Below are positions 16,628 to 25,148 of a DNA stretch of 42,656 nt, piece after piece (within the stretch, counting starts at the first letter, position 1; every line of letters starts with the position of its first letter). The stretch is taken from NCBI GenBank assembly GCA_018820315.1, contig JAHJOQ010000076.1, positions 1 through 42,656 of the forward strand, written 5' to 3'. The notes under the pieces are model-generated. The model was not told the origin of the DNA. It saw only the letters and a list, made by a program, of their open reading frames with translations, and did no database searches. The position numbers were made by a program, and so were the translations under genes. The DNA comes from Candidatus Zixiibacteriota bacterium (GTDB lineage Bacteria; Zixibacteria; MSB-5A5; JAABVY01; JAHJOQ01).

Positions 16628-17413
16628 ATGAAGTATGTGACTCTCACCTACGAGCGACTGCATGGTGTCGGCCGCATCACATTCTCCAGGCCGGAGATTC
16701 ACAATGCGTTTAACGGTGTGATGATCGATGAGCTATATGATTTGTTCGATCGACTTAACCGCGACAAAGGTGTTCGTGTTGTTGTCCTGACAGGCGAAGG
16801 CAAATCTTTTTGCGCAGGTGCAGACCTCAACTGGATGCGAGCGGTGAAGGACTATTCCTACGAGAAGAACTTCTCAGAGTCTTTGAAGCTGGCAGAGGTC
16901 TTTCATTTGATCTATTCGTGTCCTAAGCCGGTTGTAGGAAGAATCAACGGCGCCGCAATTGGCGGTGGCACCGGATTCGTCGCCGTTTGTGATATTGCGA
17001 TTGCATCCACAAATGCGGTCTTCTCATTTTCCGAAGTCAAGATTGGCGTCGTGCCCGCATGCATTTCACCTTACGTAATTAAGCGTGTAGGAGAGGGCCG
17101 CGCGCGCGAATTCTTTCTCACAGGTGAACGACTTACAACCGATCAGGCATTACAGTCAGGACTCATCAATCGTGCTGTACCCCCTGAGGATTTGGATGCT
17201 GAGGTTGATGCGATGGTAGCGCAGTTGATTTCGTCCGGACCCAAGGCGTTGAAGTGCTGCAAAGACCTCCTGGATACCGTGTCCGATCAATCTCTTCAGG
17301 ACGCAAAAATACACACTGCAAGGGTGATCGCCAATCTTCGCAAATCTGACGAAGGTCAGGAGGGTATGGATGCGTTCCTGAACAAGCGTAAGCCGAATTG
17401 GGTGCGCGAGTGA
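16628..17413 (+). CDS. liuC: 3-Methylglutaconyl-CoA hydratase (crotonase family)
   Basis: It interconverts 3-methylglutaconyl-CoA and HMG-CoA, joining the carboxylase step to HMG-CoA. The 261 residues carry the crotonase motifs: VVVLTGEGKSFCAGADLNWMR (about residues 52-72), RINGAAIGGGTGFVAVCDIAIAS (oxyanion hole) and FSEVKIGVVPACISPYV with a catalytic Glu. The GADLNWM form and the ending FLNKRKPNW are characteristic of LiuC/methylglutaconyl-CoA hydratases. As in other LiuC proteins, the first crotonase Glu is not obvious at the GGG segment. GGGGACATA precedes the ATG. It lies between the MCC beta and biotin carboxylase genes, as in liu operons. Confidence 0.9.
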   Translation: MKYVTLTYERLHGVGRITFSRPEIHNAFNGVMIDELYDLFDRLNRDKGVRVVVLTGEGKSFCAGADLNWMRAVKDYSYEKNFSESLKLAEVFHLIYSCPKPVVGRINGAAIGGGTGFVAVCDIAIASTNAVFSFSEVKIGVVPACISPYVIKRVGEGRAREFFLTGERLTTDQALQSGLINRAVPPEDLDAEVDAMVAQLISSGPKALKCCKDLLDTVSDQSLQDAKIHTARVIANLRKSDEGQEGMDAFLNKRKPNWVRE

Positions 17414-17448
17414 ATGAGAGTTATGATTTGTGAAAGCAGGTGCGAATA

Positions 17449-18963
17449 ATGGCTGATGCGATGTTTAACAAGATATTGATTGCCAACAGAGGTGAAATTG
17501 CATGCAGGATTATTCATGCCTGTAAAGAAATCGGGATTCCTTCGGTAGTGGTCTACTCGGAGGCTGATTCGAAAGCGCTGCACGTACTGAACGCTGACGA
17601 TGCCGTCTGCATAGGACCGCCCGAGCCTATGCAGAGCTATCTTGCAATCGATAAGGTGATTGCTGCGGCAAAGGAGACCGGCTGCTGCGCAATACATCCG
17701 GGGTACGGCTTCCTTGCCGAGAATCATCAATTCGCACAAAAGTGCAAAGATGCCGGTCTGGTCTTTATCGGTTCAAGCCCCGAATCTATACGCGTAATGG
17801 GAAACAAGGTCGAGGCACGCCAGATGATGATTGCCGCTGGAGTGCCGGTTATTCCCGGAATGCAGGCCTCTGCGAAGGATGTTAAGCTATTCGCATCGGA
17901 AGCTGACAAAGTCGGCTACCCTGTTCTGCTCAAGGCCGCGGCTGGTGGTGGCGGCAAAGGGATGAGGGTCGTCGAGAAGCAGGATGACCTTGCTGCGGCG
18001 CTCGAAGGCGCGCAGCGCGAAGCAAAATCTGCATTTGGAGATGATTCGGTTTATCTCGAAAAGTACATCGAGAACCCAAGACATATTGAATTCCAGGTAT
18101 TCGGAGACTCGCATGGCAATGCAGTTCATCTCTTCGAACGCGAGTGCTCGATTCAACGCCGTCATCAGAAAATTGTCGAAGAGACGCCGTCTGTGGCACT
18201 GACACCGGAGATTCGTGCCGCAATGGGCAAGGCGGCTGTCAAGGTCGTCAAGTCGTGCGACTACTCAAGCGCCGGTACAGTTGAATTCCTGCTCGACAAG
18301 AACGGCAATTACTATTTTCTCGAAATGAACACGCGTATTCAGGTCGAGCATCCTATAACAGAAGCTGTGGTCGGAGTCGATCTGGTTGTCGAACAGATCA
18401 AAGTCGCCGCAGGAGCCCATTTGTCGTTCAATCAAGATGATCTTCGACAAGTCGGACATGCCATTGAATGCCGTGTCTATGCCGAAGATGCTGCCAACAA
18501 CTTCCTGCCTGCGGCGGGCACAGTCCACTACCTGAAAGAACCATCTGGACCCGGCATAAGAGTCGACAGCGGCATCTATTCAGGTGCTGAAGTCTCGGTC
18601 TACTATGATCCGATTCTATCGAAGCTCATAGCATGGGGACCGACTCGTGAGGCTGCACGCAAAAGAATGCTGAAGGCACTCTCCGAATATGTTGTACTCG
18701 GAGTGACAACTCAAATCGACTATTTGCGTGATGTACTGAGTCATAAAGAATTTATCGAAGGCAGGACGTACACTAACTTCATTCCGACGCACATGGCAGA
18801 CTGGAAGCAGCGTGGCACGTCGGATGATTCGCTTCCTCTGGTGCTTGCAGCAGGAGCGCTCTCTGGGCAGCTGTCGCGCAATACAGCCTCGGTATTTGGA
18901 GAGGCTGCGCAACCGACGCCGTGGGAGACAGTCGGCAAATGGGAAATCGGAATGGGATCGTGA
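17449..18963 (+). CDS. Biotin carboxylase subunit of methylcrotonyl-CoA carboxylase
   Basis: It uses ATP and bicarbonate to carboxylate the biotin of the carrier protein encoded next. The 504 residues include the N-terminal FNKILIANRGEIACRII, HPGYGFLAEN, the ATP-grasp glycine loop LLKAAAGGGGKGMR (about residues 159-172), FERECSIQRRHQKIVEE (about 228-244) and the catalytic EMNTRIQVEHPITE (about 291-304). The start at 17449 follows AGGTG; an ATG nine bases earlier is possible. In most bacteria the MCC alpha chain also carries the biotin domain (about 650-670 residues). Here it ends after the carboxylase and a short tail, and the biotin domain is on the next gene one base away. It could also serve acetyl-CoA carboxylase, but the operon argues for MCC. 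Confidence 0.92.
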   Translation: MADAMFNKILIANRGEIACRIIHACKEIGIPSVVVYSEADSKALHVLNADDAVCIGPPEPMQSYLAIDKVIAAAKETGCCAIHPGYGFLAENHQFAQKCKDAGLVFIGSSPESIRVMGNKVEARQMMIAAGVPVIPGMQASAKDVKLFASEADKVGYPVLLKAAAGGGGKGMRVVEKQDDLAAALEGAQREAKSAFGDDSVYLEKYIENPRHIEFQVFGDSHGNAVHLFERECSIQRRHQKIVEETPSVALTPEIRAAMGKAAVKVVKSCDYSSAGTVEFLLDKNGNYYFLEMNTRIQVEHPITEAVVGVDLVVEQIKVAAGAHLSFNQDDLRQVGHAIECRVYAEDAANNFLPAAGTVHYLKEPSGPGIRVDSGIYSGAEVSVYYDPILSKLIAWGPTREAARKRMLKALSEYVVLGVTTQIDYLRDVLSHKEFIEGRTYTNFIPTHMADWKQRGTSDDSLPLVLAAGALSGQLSRNTASVFGEAAQPTPWETVGKWEIGMGS

Positions 18964-18964
18964 A

Positions 18965-19468
18965 ATGAATTACGAATATCGCATCGCTGATGGGACTTAC
19001 TCTATTTCTCTCGATAAATCCGAAAATGGCTATAATCTTTCTATCGGAGATAAGACTCTCGCACTGTCTGCAATCAAAATAGACGACAACTCATTCATTC
19101 TGCGAGCGAACGGCATCAACAAAGTCATTCATGTCGCGAGAACCAATGGCAGAGTCTTTGTACATCTCGATGGCGCGATACATGTGCTTGAAGATGTTCT
19201 TGCCGAGGAGGCCTCCGGTGGGTCTTCCGCTGAGATCGTAGATGGTGTGCAGAGAATCCTCGCGCCAATGCCGGGCAAGCTGGTCAAAGTCATGGTTTCC
19301 GAAGGTGACAAGGTCGCGAAAGGAACGAATGTTTGCATTGTCGAGGCGATGAAGATGGAAAATGTCGTTCAGGCGAAGCTGGATGGCATAGCCAGGAACA
19401 TATCCTTCAAAGCAGGTGATCTGGTGGACACTGAGACCCCGATTTTGGAGATTATAGCAGAAGAATAG
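18965..19468 (+). CDS. Biotin carboxyl carrier protein of the split methylcrotonyl-CoA carboxylase
   Basis: The 167-residue protein carries the mobile biotin. The C-terminal domain (about residues 95-167) has ILAPMPGKLVKVMVSEGDKV and the biotinylation motif EAMKMEN with Lys130. The N-terminal 80 residues form short beta strands (YRIADGTYSISLDK, ALSAIKIDDNSFILRANG, NKVIHVARTNGRVFVHLDG) like the BT/beta-barrel linker found between the two domains of fused MCC/PCC alpha chains. So the chain looks like the back half of a normal alpha subunit made as a separate protein. It follows the carboxylase stop by one base and is the last gene of the operon. Confidence 0.9.
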   Translation: MNYEYRIADGTYSISLDKSENGYNLSIGDKTLALSAIKIDDNSFILRANGINKVIHVARTNGRVFVHLDGAIHVLEDVLAEEASGGSSAEIVDGVQRILAPMPGKLVKVMVSEGDKVAKGTNVCIVEAMKMENVVQAKLDGIARNISFKAGDLVDTETPILEIIAEE

Positions 19469-19695
19469 ACTATCATTACCACGCAATCTTCCCAAACGAT
19501 ATCCGTAGAAGTTCGCACTATTTGTCATGCACGTAACTCTCTGACACATAATATATTAACGTATCTCTTGCTTACACTCCGACTATTTATTAAATTATAA
19601 AGTTATTTGGGAAAAAAATCACTTGCACACTTCTCGATGCGCAAGTAGAAATAGGATCTTAAGCAACTTTTCAAATACGTCAGGGAGGATAGATA
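19469..19695 (+). promoter_or_regulatory. AT-rich intergenic region with candidate promoter for the thiolase-hbd-acd operon
   Basis: This 227-base gap is markedly AT-rich compared with its neighbours. TTGCTT at 19568-19573 and TAAATT at 19591-19596 lie 17 bases apart. An inverted repeat CTTGC...GCAAG spans 19623-19646 downstream and could be an operator. AGGGAGG at about 19682-19688 is the ribosome site for the next gene. No clear terminator for the upstream operon was found. Confidence 0.4.
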
Positions 19696-20883
19696 ATGGA
19701 TACGCCCCAACCAGTTATAGTCTCCGCATGCAGAACTGCAATCGGTAATTTCCTCGGAGGACTGTCGTCGTTCACCGCCACTCAACTCGGAGCTATTGCG
19801 ATTAAGGAAGCCGTCAAGCGGGCGGGAATCGATCCGGCTAAAATCGAAGAAGTAATCATGGGACAGGTGGTGCAGGCCGGAGTCGGTCAGGCACCGGCTC
19901 GTCAGGCGGCAATTCATGCCGGCATTCCGCCGGAGGTAGTCGCGCTAACCATTAACAAAGTATGTGGCTCAGGACTGAAGGCTGCGATGATGGCATCTGC
20001 ATCTATCAAGGCTGGCGATGGTGATTGCTATGTTGTCGGTGGAATGGAATCCATGTCAGGCACGCCGTACGTGCTGCATGGCGCCAAGGGTGGCCTCAAG
20101 TTTGGCGACAAGAAACTTCAGGACTCGATGATCCTCGACGGCCTTTGGGATTCGTTCAACAATTTCCACATGGGTAATGCCGCGGAACTGACTGTCGTGA
20201 AAGCAGGGCTTACTCGCGAAGAGCAGGATGAATTCGCAGCCAATTCACATGCAAAAGCACTAGCGGCGATCGAAGCAGGCAAGTTCGTGAAAGAGATCGT
20301 ACCCGTGGAAATACCACAGCGCAAGGGTGATCCCGTTATATTCAAGCAGGATGAATGCCCCCGCCCCGGCACAACCGTTGAAAAGCTCGCCAAGCTCCGC
20401 CCAGCATTCCAGAAGGATGGCACTGTAACAGCGGGCAATGCTCCGGGTCTGAACGATGGTGCTGCGGCGATGGTGGTGACGTCGGCCGACTTCGCAAAGC
20501 AAAACGGTTTGAAGCCACTTGCCAAGATCACCGGTTACGCAGCAGCCGGCGTGGAGCCGAAAGATATTTTCTTCTCGCCGATTTACGCTGTTCGCAAACT
20601 TATGAATAAACTGGACGCAGACATAAACTACTTCGACCTGATCGAAGCTAACGAGGCCTTCGCGGCGCAAGCTCTTGCAGACGGCAAGGGGCTTGGTTGG
20701 GATTGGGACAGAGTAAACGTGCATGGTGGTGCAGTCGCACTCGGACACCCTATCGGCGCATCCGGCGCGCGAATCGTTGCCACACTCATATATGCACTGC
20801 AAGACAGAGGACTCAAGACAGGTCTCGCGACTCTCTGTCTCGGCGGAGGCAATGCGGTCGCGATGTCGATCGAATTAATGTAA
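19696..20883 (+). CDS. Acetyl-CoA C-acetyltransferase (classic thiolase)
   Basis: It interconverts two acetyl-CoA and acetoacetyl-CoA. All three catalytic elements of the classic type are present in the 395 residues: Cys90 in [11 protein letters not shown], His351 in [16 protein letters not shown] and Cys381 in [18 protein letters not shown] and GGMESMS are also intact. It resembles the short-chain PhaA/AtoB type. AGGGAGG precedes the ATG. It heads the second operon, with the 3-hydroxyacyl-CoA dehydrogenase 44 bases on, so its likely jobs are entry of acetoacetyl-CoA into acetyl-CoA or the reverse toward C4 units. Confidence 0.92.
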   Translation: MDTPQPVIVSACRTAIGNFLGGLSSFTATQLGAIAIKEAVKRAGIDPAKIEEVIMGQVVQAGVGQAPARQAAIHAGIPPEVVALTINKVCGSGLKAAMMASASIKAGDGDCYVVGGMESMSGTPYVLHGAKGGLKFGDKKLQDSMILDGLWDSFNNFHMGNAAELTVVKAGLTREEQDEFAANSHAKALAAIEAGKFVKEIVPVEIPQRKGDPVIFKQDECPRPGTTVEKLAKLRPAFQKDGTVTAGNAPGLNDGAAAMVVTSADFAKQNGLKPLAKITGYAAAGVEPKDIFFSPIYAVRKLMNKLDADINYFDLIEANEAFAAQALADGKGLGWDWDRVNVHGGAVALGHPIGASGARIVATLIYALQDRGLKTGLATLCLGGGNAVAMSIELM

Positions 20884-20927
20884 TCTGACTGTGAAACGAG
20901 ACTGAACCCTTATTTTGGAGTAGAAGG

Positions 20928-21779
20928 ATGAAGACTGTAGCAATTATTGGAGCTGGAACGATGGGTAACGGCATTGCCCATGTCTTTTCGCAGCATGATA
21001 CAAAAGTCACAATAATAGACATCAAGCAGGAATTTGTAGATCGAGCAATCGCCACAATCACGAAGAACATGGGGCGTGAGCTAAGCAAGGAGAAGATCAC
21101 TCAGGAGAAAATGGACGCATCGCTGGCGAATATAACGACGTCCACGAAGCTCGAGGATGCCGCGGGTGCCGAACTGGTGATCGAAGCCGCAACCGAGGAT
21201 TTCGGCATCAAGATCGAACTCTTCAAGAAGCTCGACAAGATTTGCGGTCCCAACGTCATTCTTGCGTCTAATACATCGTCGTTGCCGATAACCAGACTCG
21301 GAAGCGCGACAAGCCGTCCCGACAAGGTGATCGGCATGCACTTCATGAATCCTGTACCGATGATGAAGCTTGTTGAGGTCATTCGGGGTTTCGCGACATC
21401 AGATGAGACGTATAAGATCGTTGAAGAGACGGCGACGGCGTTGGGCAAAGTTCCGGTTCAGGTGAACGACTATCCCGGTTTTGTTGCAAATCGCATCCTG
21501 ATGCCGATGATCAACGAAGCTGTCTATACGCTTTTTGAAGGTGTCGCTGACAAAGAAGGAATTGATACAGTAATGAAGCTCGGCATGGCGCATCCGATGG
21601 GCCCGTTGACTCTTGCCGATTTTATCGGGCTGGATGTCTGTCTTGCGGTCCTTGAAGTCTTGCATGAGGGACTCGGCGACCCGAAGTATCGTCCCTGTCC
21701 GCTCTTGAAGAAGATGGTGGAAGCCGGTTATCTCGGTCGCAAGACCGGACGTGGATTCTATGATTACTCAGCGAAGTGA
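20928..21779 (+). CDS. hbd: 3-Hydroxybutyryl-CoA dehydrogenase
   Basis: NAD(P)-dependent oxidation or reduction between 3-hydroxybutyryl-CoA and acetoacetyl-CoA. The 283 residues are the usual stand-alone length. The Rossmann motif [15 protein letters not shown] is at residues 8-22. [12 protein letters not shown] and SNTSSLPIT match the family. The catalytic His lies in [15 protein letters not shown] (about residue 138). The C-terminal helical domain ends with [40 protein letters not shown] and [22 protein letters not shown] precedes the ATG. The acyl-CoA dehydrogenase gene starts eight bases after the stop. Confidence 0.92.
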   Translation: MKTVAIIGAGTMGNGIAHVFSQHDTKVTIIDIKQEFVDRAIATITKNMGRELSKEKITQEKMDASLANITTSTKLEDAAGAELVIEAATEDFGIKIELFKKLDKICGPNVILASNTSSLPITRLGSATSRPDKVIGMHFMNPVPMMKLVEVIRGFATSDETYKIVEETATALGKVPVQVNDYPGFVANRILMPMINEAVYTLFEGVADKEGIDTVMKLGMAHPMGPLTLADFIGLDVCLAVLEVLHEGLGDPKYRPCPLLKKMVEAGYLGRKTGRGFYDYSAK

Positions 21780-21787
21780 GGTAGGGA

Positions 21788-22930
21788 ATGGATTTCGAAC
21801 TGTCTGAAGATCATATCATGATGCGTGATTCGGCTCGCGAATTTGCTGAAAAGCGCCTGAAAGACATCGCTGAGGAAATGGATGAGAAGGGGTATATGCC
21901 GGAGGAGCTTCTTGCCGAGACAGGCGAGCTCGGCTATTTCGGCCTTTATACTTCCGATAAGTACGGTGGGCTTGAAGTCGATTCTCTCAGCTTCGCGCTT
22001 GTGATCGAAGAAATAGCGCGCAAGTGTGCCGGCCTTGCGATAACCATATCCGTTCATAACTCGCTCGTGATCAAAGCGCTTGAGAAGTATGGCACGGAGG
22101 CACAGAAGGAGAAGTTTCTGCCGAAGCTGGCGACCGGGGAATTCATCGGAGCATACGCTCTGTCAGAGCCGAATTCAGGCACTGACGCCGGATCACTGAA
22201 GACGACAGCTATTCTGAGTGGAGATCACTATCTGCTCAACGGAACCAAGAGCTGGGTTTCTTCGGCGAGCATTGCAAAACTGATGGTTGTCTTTGTGCTT
22301 ACCAATCCTGAAGCTGGTCCGAAGGGCATTTCCTGTCTGTTGGTCGAGCCGGGCATTGGCGGTATGAGTCTCGGCGCTCCTGAGAAGAAGATGGGGTTGA
22401 AATGTTCCGACACTCGAGAAGTCTCCTTCATAGATGCGAAAGTCCCGAAGGAGAATCTCCTTGGGGAAGAGAGCAGAGGGTTCAAGATTGCTCTCTCATT
22501 GCTGAACAATGGCAGGGTGGGAGTTTCTGCGCAATCGCTGGGAATAGCACAGGCAGCATTCGATGAGGCGTTGAGCTATTCGAAAGAGCGCAAGCAGTTC
22601 GGACAGCCTATTTGCAACTTCCAGGCAATCCAGTTCAAGCTTGCGGACATGGCCATGCGGATCGACGCTGCCAGACTGTTGACGTATCGCGCTGCCATCC
22701 TGAATGATGCGCCGGAGCGCCACGCAAAAGAAATCTCAATGGCGAAACTCTTTGCATCGGAGACTGCAAATTACGTAGCCAATGAAGCCGTACAGATTCA
22801 CGGAGGCTACGGCTACGTGAAAGAGTATCCTGTCGAACGGTATTTCAGGGATGCGCGTGTGACCGAGATTTACGAAGGAACATCTGAAGCTCAACGAATC
22901 GTAATCTCGAGAGATTTGCTTGAGGATTAG
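21788..22930 (+). CDS. Acyl-CoA dehydrogenase, short-chain type (first of two)
   Basis: FAD enzyme that puts a 2,3-double bond into an acyl-CoA. The 380 residues begin MDFELSEDHIMMRDSAREFAE and include ALSEPNSGTDAGSLKT, the FAD-contacting WVSSA, RKQFGQPICNFQAIQFKLADMA, QIHGGYGYVKEYPVERYFRDARV and EIYEGTSEAQR. The Glu of YEGTSE is at the position of the catalytic base in butyryl- and medium-chain enzymes; isovaleryl-CoA dehydrogenases place their base elsewhere. Butyryl- or 2-methylbutyryl-CoA is therefore as likely as isovaleryl-CoA. Electron-transfer flavoprotein genes are not in the window. The paralogue follows two bases after the stop. Confidence 0.9.
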   Translation: MDFELSEDHIMMRDSAREFAEKRLKDIAEEMDEKGYMPEELLAETGELGYFGLYTSDKYGGLEVDSLSFALVIEEIARKCAGLAITISVHNSLVIKALEKYGTEAQKEKFLPKLATGEFIGAYALSEPNSGTDAGSLKTTAILSGDHYLLNGTKSWVSSASIAKLMVVFVLTNPEAGPKGISCLLVEPGIGGMSLGAPEKKMGLKCSDTREVSFIDAKVPKENLLGEESRGFKIALSLLNNGRVGVSAQSLGIAQAAFDEALSYSKERKQFGQPICNFQAIQFKLADMAMRIDAARLLTYRAAILNDAPERHAKEISMAKLFASETANYVANEAVQIHGGYGYVKEYPVERYFRDARVTEIYEGTSEAQRIVISRDLLED

Positions 22931-22932
22931 AC

Positions 22933-24084
22933 ATGTATGACCTTCTGGAAAAGCTAGCTGGATTCAGGTCTGAAGTTCGTCAGTTCTGCGAAGCCGAGAT
23001 AGCACCTCATGCCGTCGAGGTTGACGAGAAACAGATATTCAAACCGGAAATCCAGGAGAAAATAAACGCTAAAGGATGGTGGGGCAGCATAGTTCCCAAA
23101 GAGTATGGCGGCCTCGGGCTGAGCTCAGCCGAATATACGGTGCTTGTTGAAGAGATATCACGAGTGTGCGGTTCGACCGGCTTGACGTTCGCAGCTCACA
23201 ACTCACTCGGCACCTACCCAATCTATGCATTCGGTACCGAGGAGCAGAGGCAGAAGTACCTGCCGAACGCCTGCAAAAAGGGCGCTCTGATTGCGTTCGG
23301 TCTCACCGAACCAGAGGCAGGCTCCGATGCAGGCGGGACCAAGTCAAAGGCTGTCAGGGACGGCGACCATTATGTAATCAACGGGACTAAGTGCTGGATT
23401 ACTTCTGCGGAGCCCTGTACAGTCGCTATTGCCACAGCGCGAACCAGTGAAGAGGGCGGAGTCAAGGGGATATCGTCGTTTATACTCGAGAAGGGTATGG
23501 AAGGCTTCAGCGTCGGCAAGAAAGAGAACAAAATGGGCTGCCGGGGATCGAACACCGCGTATTTGCATTTTGACGATCTCAAAGTTCACGAGTCGCAGAG
23601 ACTCGGTGACGAGGGTGTCGGGTTCAAGCAGTTCATGATTACTCTTGATGGTGGACGGATATCTATTGGCGCAATGGCACTCGGATTGGCGCAAGCTGCC
23701 TTTGAGCTGGCATCACGATACGCCACGGAGAGAAAGTCCTTCGGCCAACCAATCTCGTCATATCAGGCAATCCAATGGAAGATCGCTGATATGGCGATGA
23801 AGATAGAGGCTGCGCGGCATCTGGTCTATGGCGCTGCTTATCTGAAGGATAGCGGCAAGCGGATGTCCAAAGAGTCGGCGATGGCCAAAGTCTATGCGTC
23901 TGAGGTGGCCAATTTCTGCACTTATGAGGCTATTCAAGTACTCGGCGGCGATGGCTATTCTGCGAAGTATCCCGCTGAACGATACTACCGTGATATGAAG
24001 CTTTGTGAAATCGGCGAAGGAACCTCGGAAGTGCAGCGTATTGTAATTGCCAGAGAAGTGTTCAAGAGTATATCTGATATGTAA
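22933..24084 (+). CDS. Acyl-CoA dehydrogenase (second of two)
   Basis: A 383-residue paralogue of the preceding protein, probably from an old duplication (similar layout, clearly diverged). It carries AFGLTEPEAGSDAGGTKS, CWITSAEPC, ENKMGCRGSNTAYLHFDDL, RKSFGQPISSYQAIQWKIADMAMKIEAARHLVYGAAY, QVLGGDGYSAKYPAERYYRDMKL and EIGEGTSEVQR. The region SSYQAIQWKIADMAMKIEAAR leaves open a branched-chain substrate. Since the window has a full methylcrotonyl-CoA carboxylase, one of the two dehydrogenases is expected to be isovaleryl-CoA dehydrogenase. Sequence alone does not tell which. The aminotransferase gene follows 22 bases on. Confidence 0.88.
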   Translation: MYDLLEKLAGFRSEVRQFCEAEIAPHAVEVDEKQIFKPEIQEKINAKGWWGSIVPKEYGGLGLSSAEYTVLVEEISRVCGSTGLTFAAHNSLGTYPIYAFGTEEQRQKYLPNACKKGALIAFGLTEPEAGSDAGGTKSKAVRDGDHYVINGTKCWITSAEPCTVAIATARTSEEGGVKGISSFILEKGMEGFSVGKKENKMGCRGSNTAYLHFDDLKVHESQRLGDEGVGFKQFMITLDGGRISIGAMALGLAQAAFELASRYATERKSFGQPISSYQAIQWKIADMAMKIEAARHLVYGAAYLKDSGKRMSKESAMAKVYASEVANFCTYEAIQVLGGDGYSAKYPAERYYRDMKLCEIGEGTSEVQRIVIAREVFKSISDM

Positions 24085-24106
24085 GTATAGAACCATAGGA
24101 GGAATC

Positions 24107-25051
24107 ATGGCTTTCAAAGGCGAAGGCAAGATTTGGATGAATGGGGAGTTCGTAGACTGGAACGATGCAAAGATTCACGTTTTGTCTCACGTGGTCCACT
24201 ATGGCTCGTCCATCTTCGAAGGAATCCGAGCATACAAGACCAATAGAGGGACGGCAGTATTCAGACTCGGCGCTCATATTGACAGGCTCTTTGATTCCGC
24301 AAAAATCTACCGTATGGATATCCCATTCAGCAACAAGCAGCTGTTTGACGCGTCAATCGAGACAATTCGAGTCAATAACCTTGAAGCATGCTATATCCGT
24401 CCTGTCGTCTATCGTGGCTATCATTCTCTTGGTGTGGACCCGCGTCCCTGTCCGGTGGATGTCTCGATAGCAGTCTGGGAGTGGGGGAAATATCTCGGAC
24501 CCGAAGCGCTCGAAAACGGAGTCGAGGTCTGCGTTTCATCATGGGCTCGTATCGCGCCAAACACGCTTCCGGCCATGGCAAAATGCGGCGCCAATTATAT
24601 GAATTCTCAATTGATTAAGACCGAGGCGATCGCCAGAGGATGTGTCGAGGGCATAGCTCTCGATTCGAAGGGCAATGTCTCCGAAGGTTCTGGCGAGAAT
24701 ATTTTCATCGTGCGCGACGGCGTTGTTATCACCCCGCCATTCGATGCATCGATACTCCCCGGCATCACTCGCAATACCGTAATCACTCTCGCGACCGAAC
24801 TCGGTTATAAAGTCATCGAAGGCAATATTCCAAGAGAGGCGCTCTATATTGCCGAGGAAGTATTCTTCACCGGCTCTGCCGCAGAGATTACTCCGATTTC
24901 GATGATTGATAAGATTACGATAGGTGACGGTAAGCGCGGGCCTATCACCAAGAGGCTACAGGACCGCTTCTTCGAGTACCTGTCCGGTGATTTTCCCGAC
25001 ACTTACGGCTGGCTCGATTTTGTTTATGCGGAAGAGAAGGTCGAAGCCTGA
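24107..25051 (+). CDS. ilvE: Branched-chain amino acid aminotransferase
   Basis: PLP enzyme exchanging amino groups between leucine/isoleucine/valine and 2-oxoglutarate. The 314 residues match the IlvE length. Key segments: GSSIFEGIRAYKTNRGTAVFRL, YIRPVVYRGYHSLGVDP, the PLP-Lys in AMAKCGANYMNS (about residue 159), EGIALDSKGNVSEGSGENIF and GITRNTVITLA. The start has GGAGGA nine bases upstream; an in-frame upstream ATG at 24047 overlaps the previous gene and is rejected. Position at the end of the acyl-CoA dehydrogenase operon ties that operon to branched-chain amino acids, either degrading leucine or supplying it. No 2-oxoacid dehydrogenase or oxidoreductase genes, the next step, are in the window. 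Confidence 0.93.
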   Translation: MAFKGEGKIWMNGEFVDWNDAKIHVLSHVVHYGSSIFEGIRAYKTNRGTAVFRLGAHIDRLFDSAKIYRMDIPFSNKQLFDASIETIRVNNLEACYIRPVVYRGYHSLGVDPRPCPVDVSIAVWEWGKYLGPEALENGVEVCVSSWARIAPNTLPAMAKCGANYMNSQLIKTEAIARGCVEGIALDSKGNVSEGSGENIFIVRDGVVITPPFDASILPGITRNTVITLATELGYKVIEGNIPREALYIAEEVFFTGSAAEITPISMIDKITIGDGKRGPITKRLQDRFFEYLSGDFPDTYGWLDFVYAEEKVEA

Positions 25052-25148
25052 CGCGAAGACTCGGTGGAAGAACTTTCGGCAGGTCTGGATCGCAGCTTTG
25101 CTGGTTGTTAGACCTATGACATCTCAGAACCGAAAGGTGGCTATAGAC

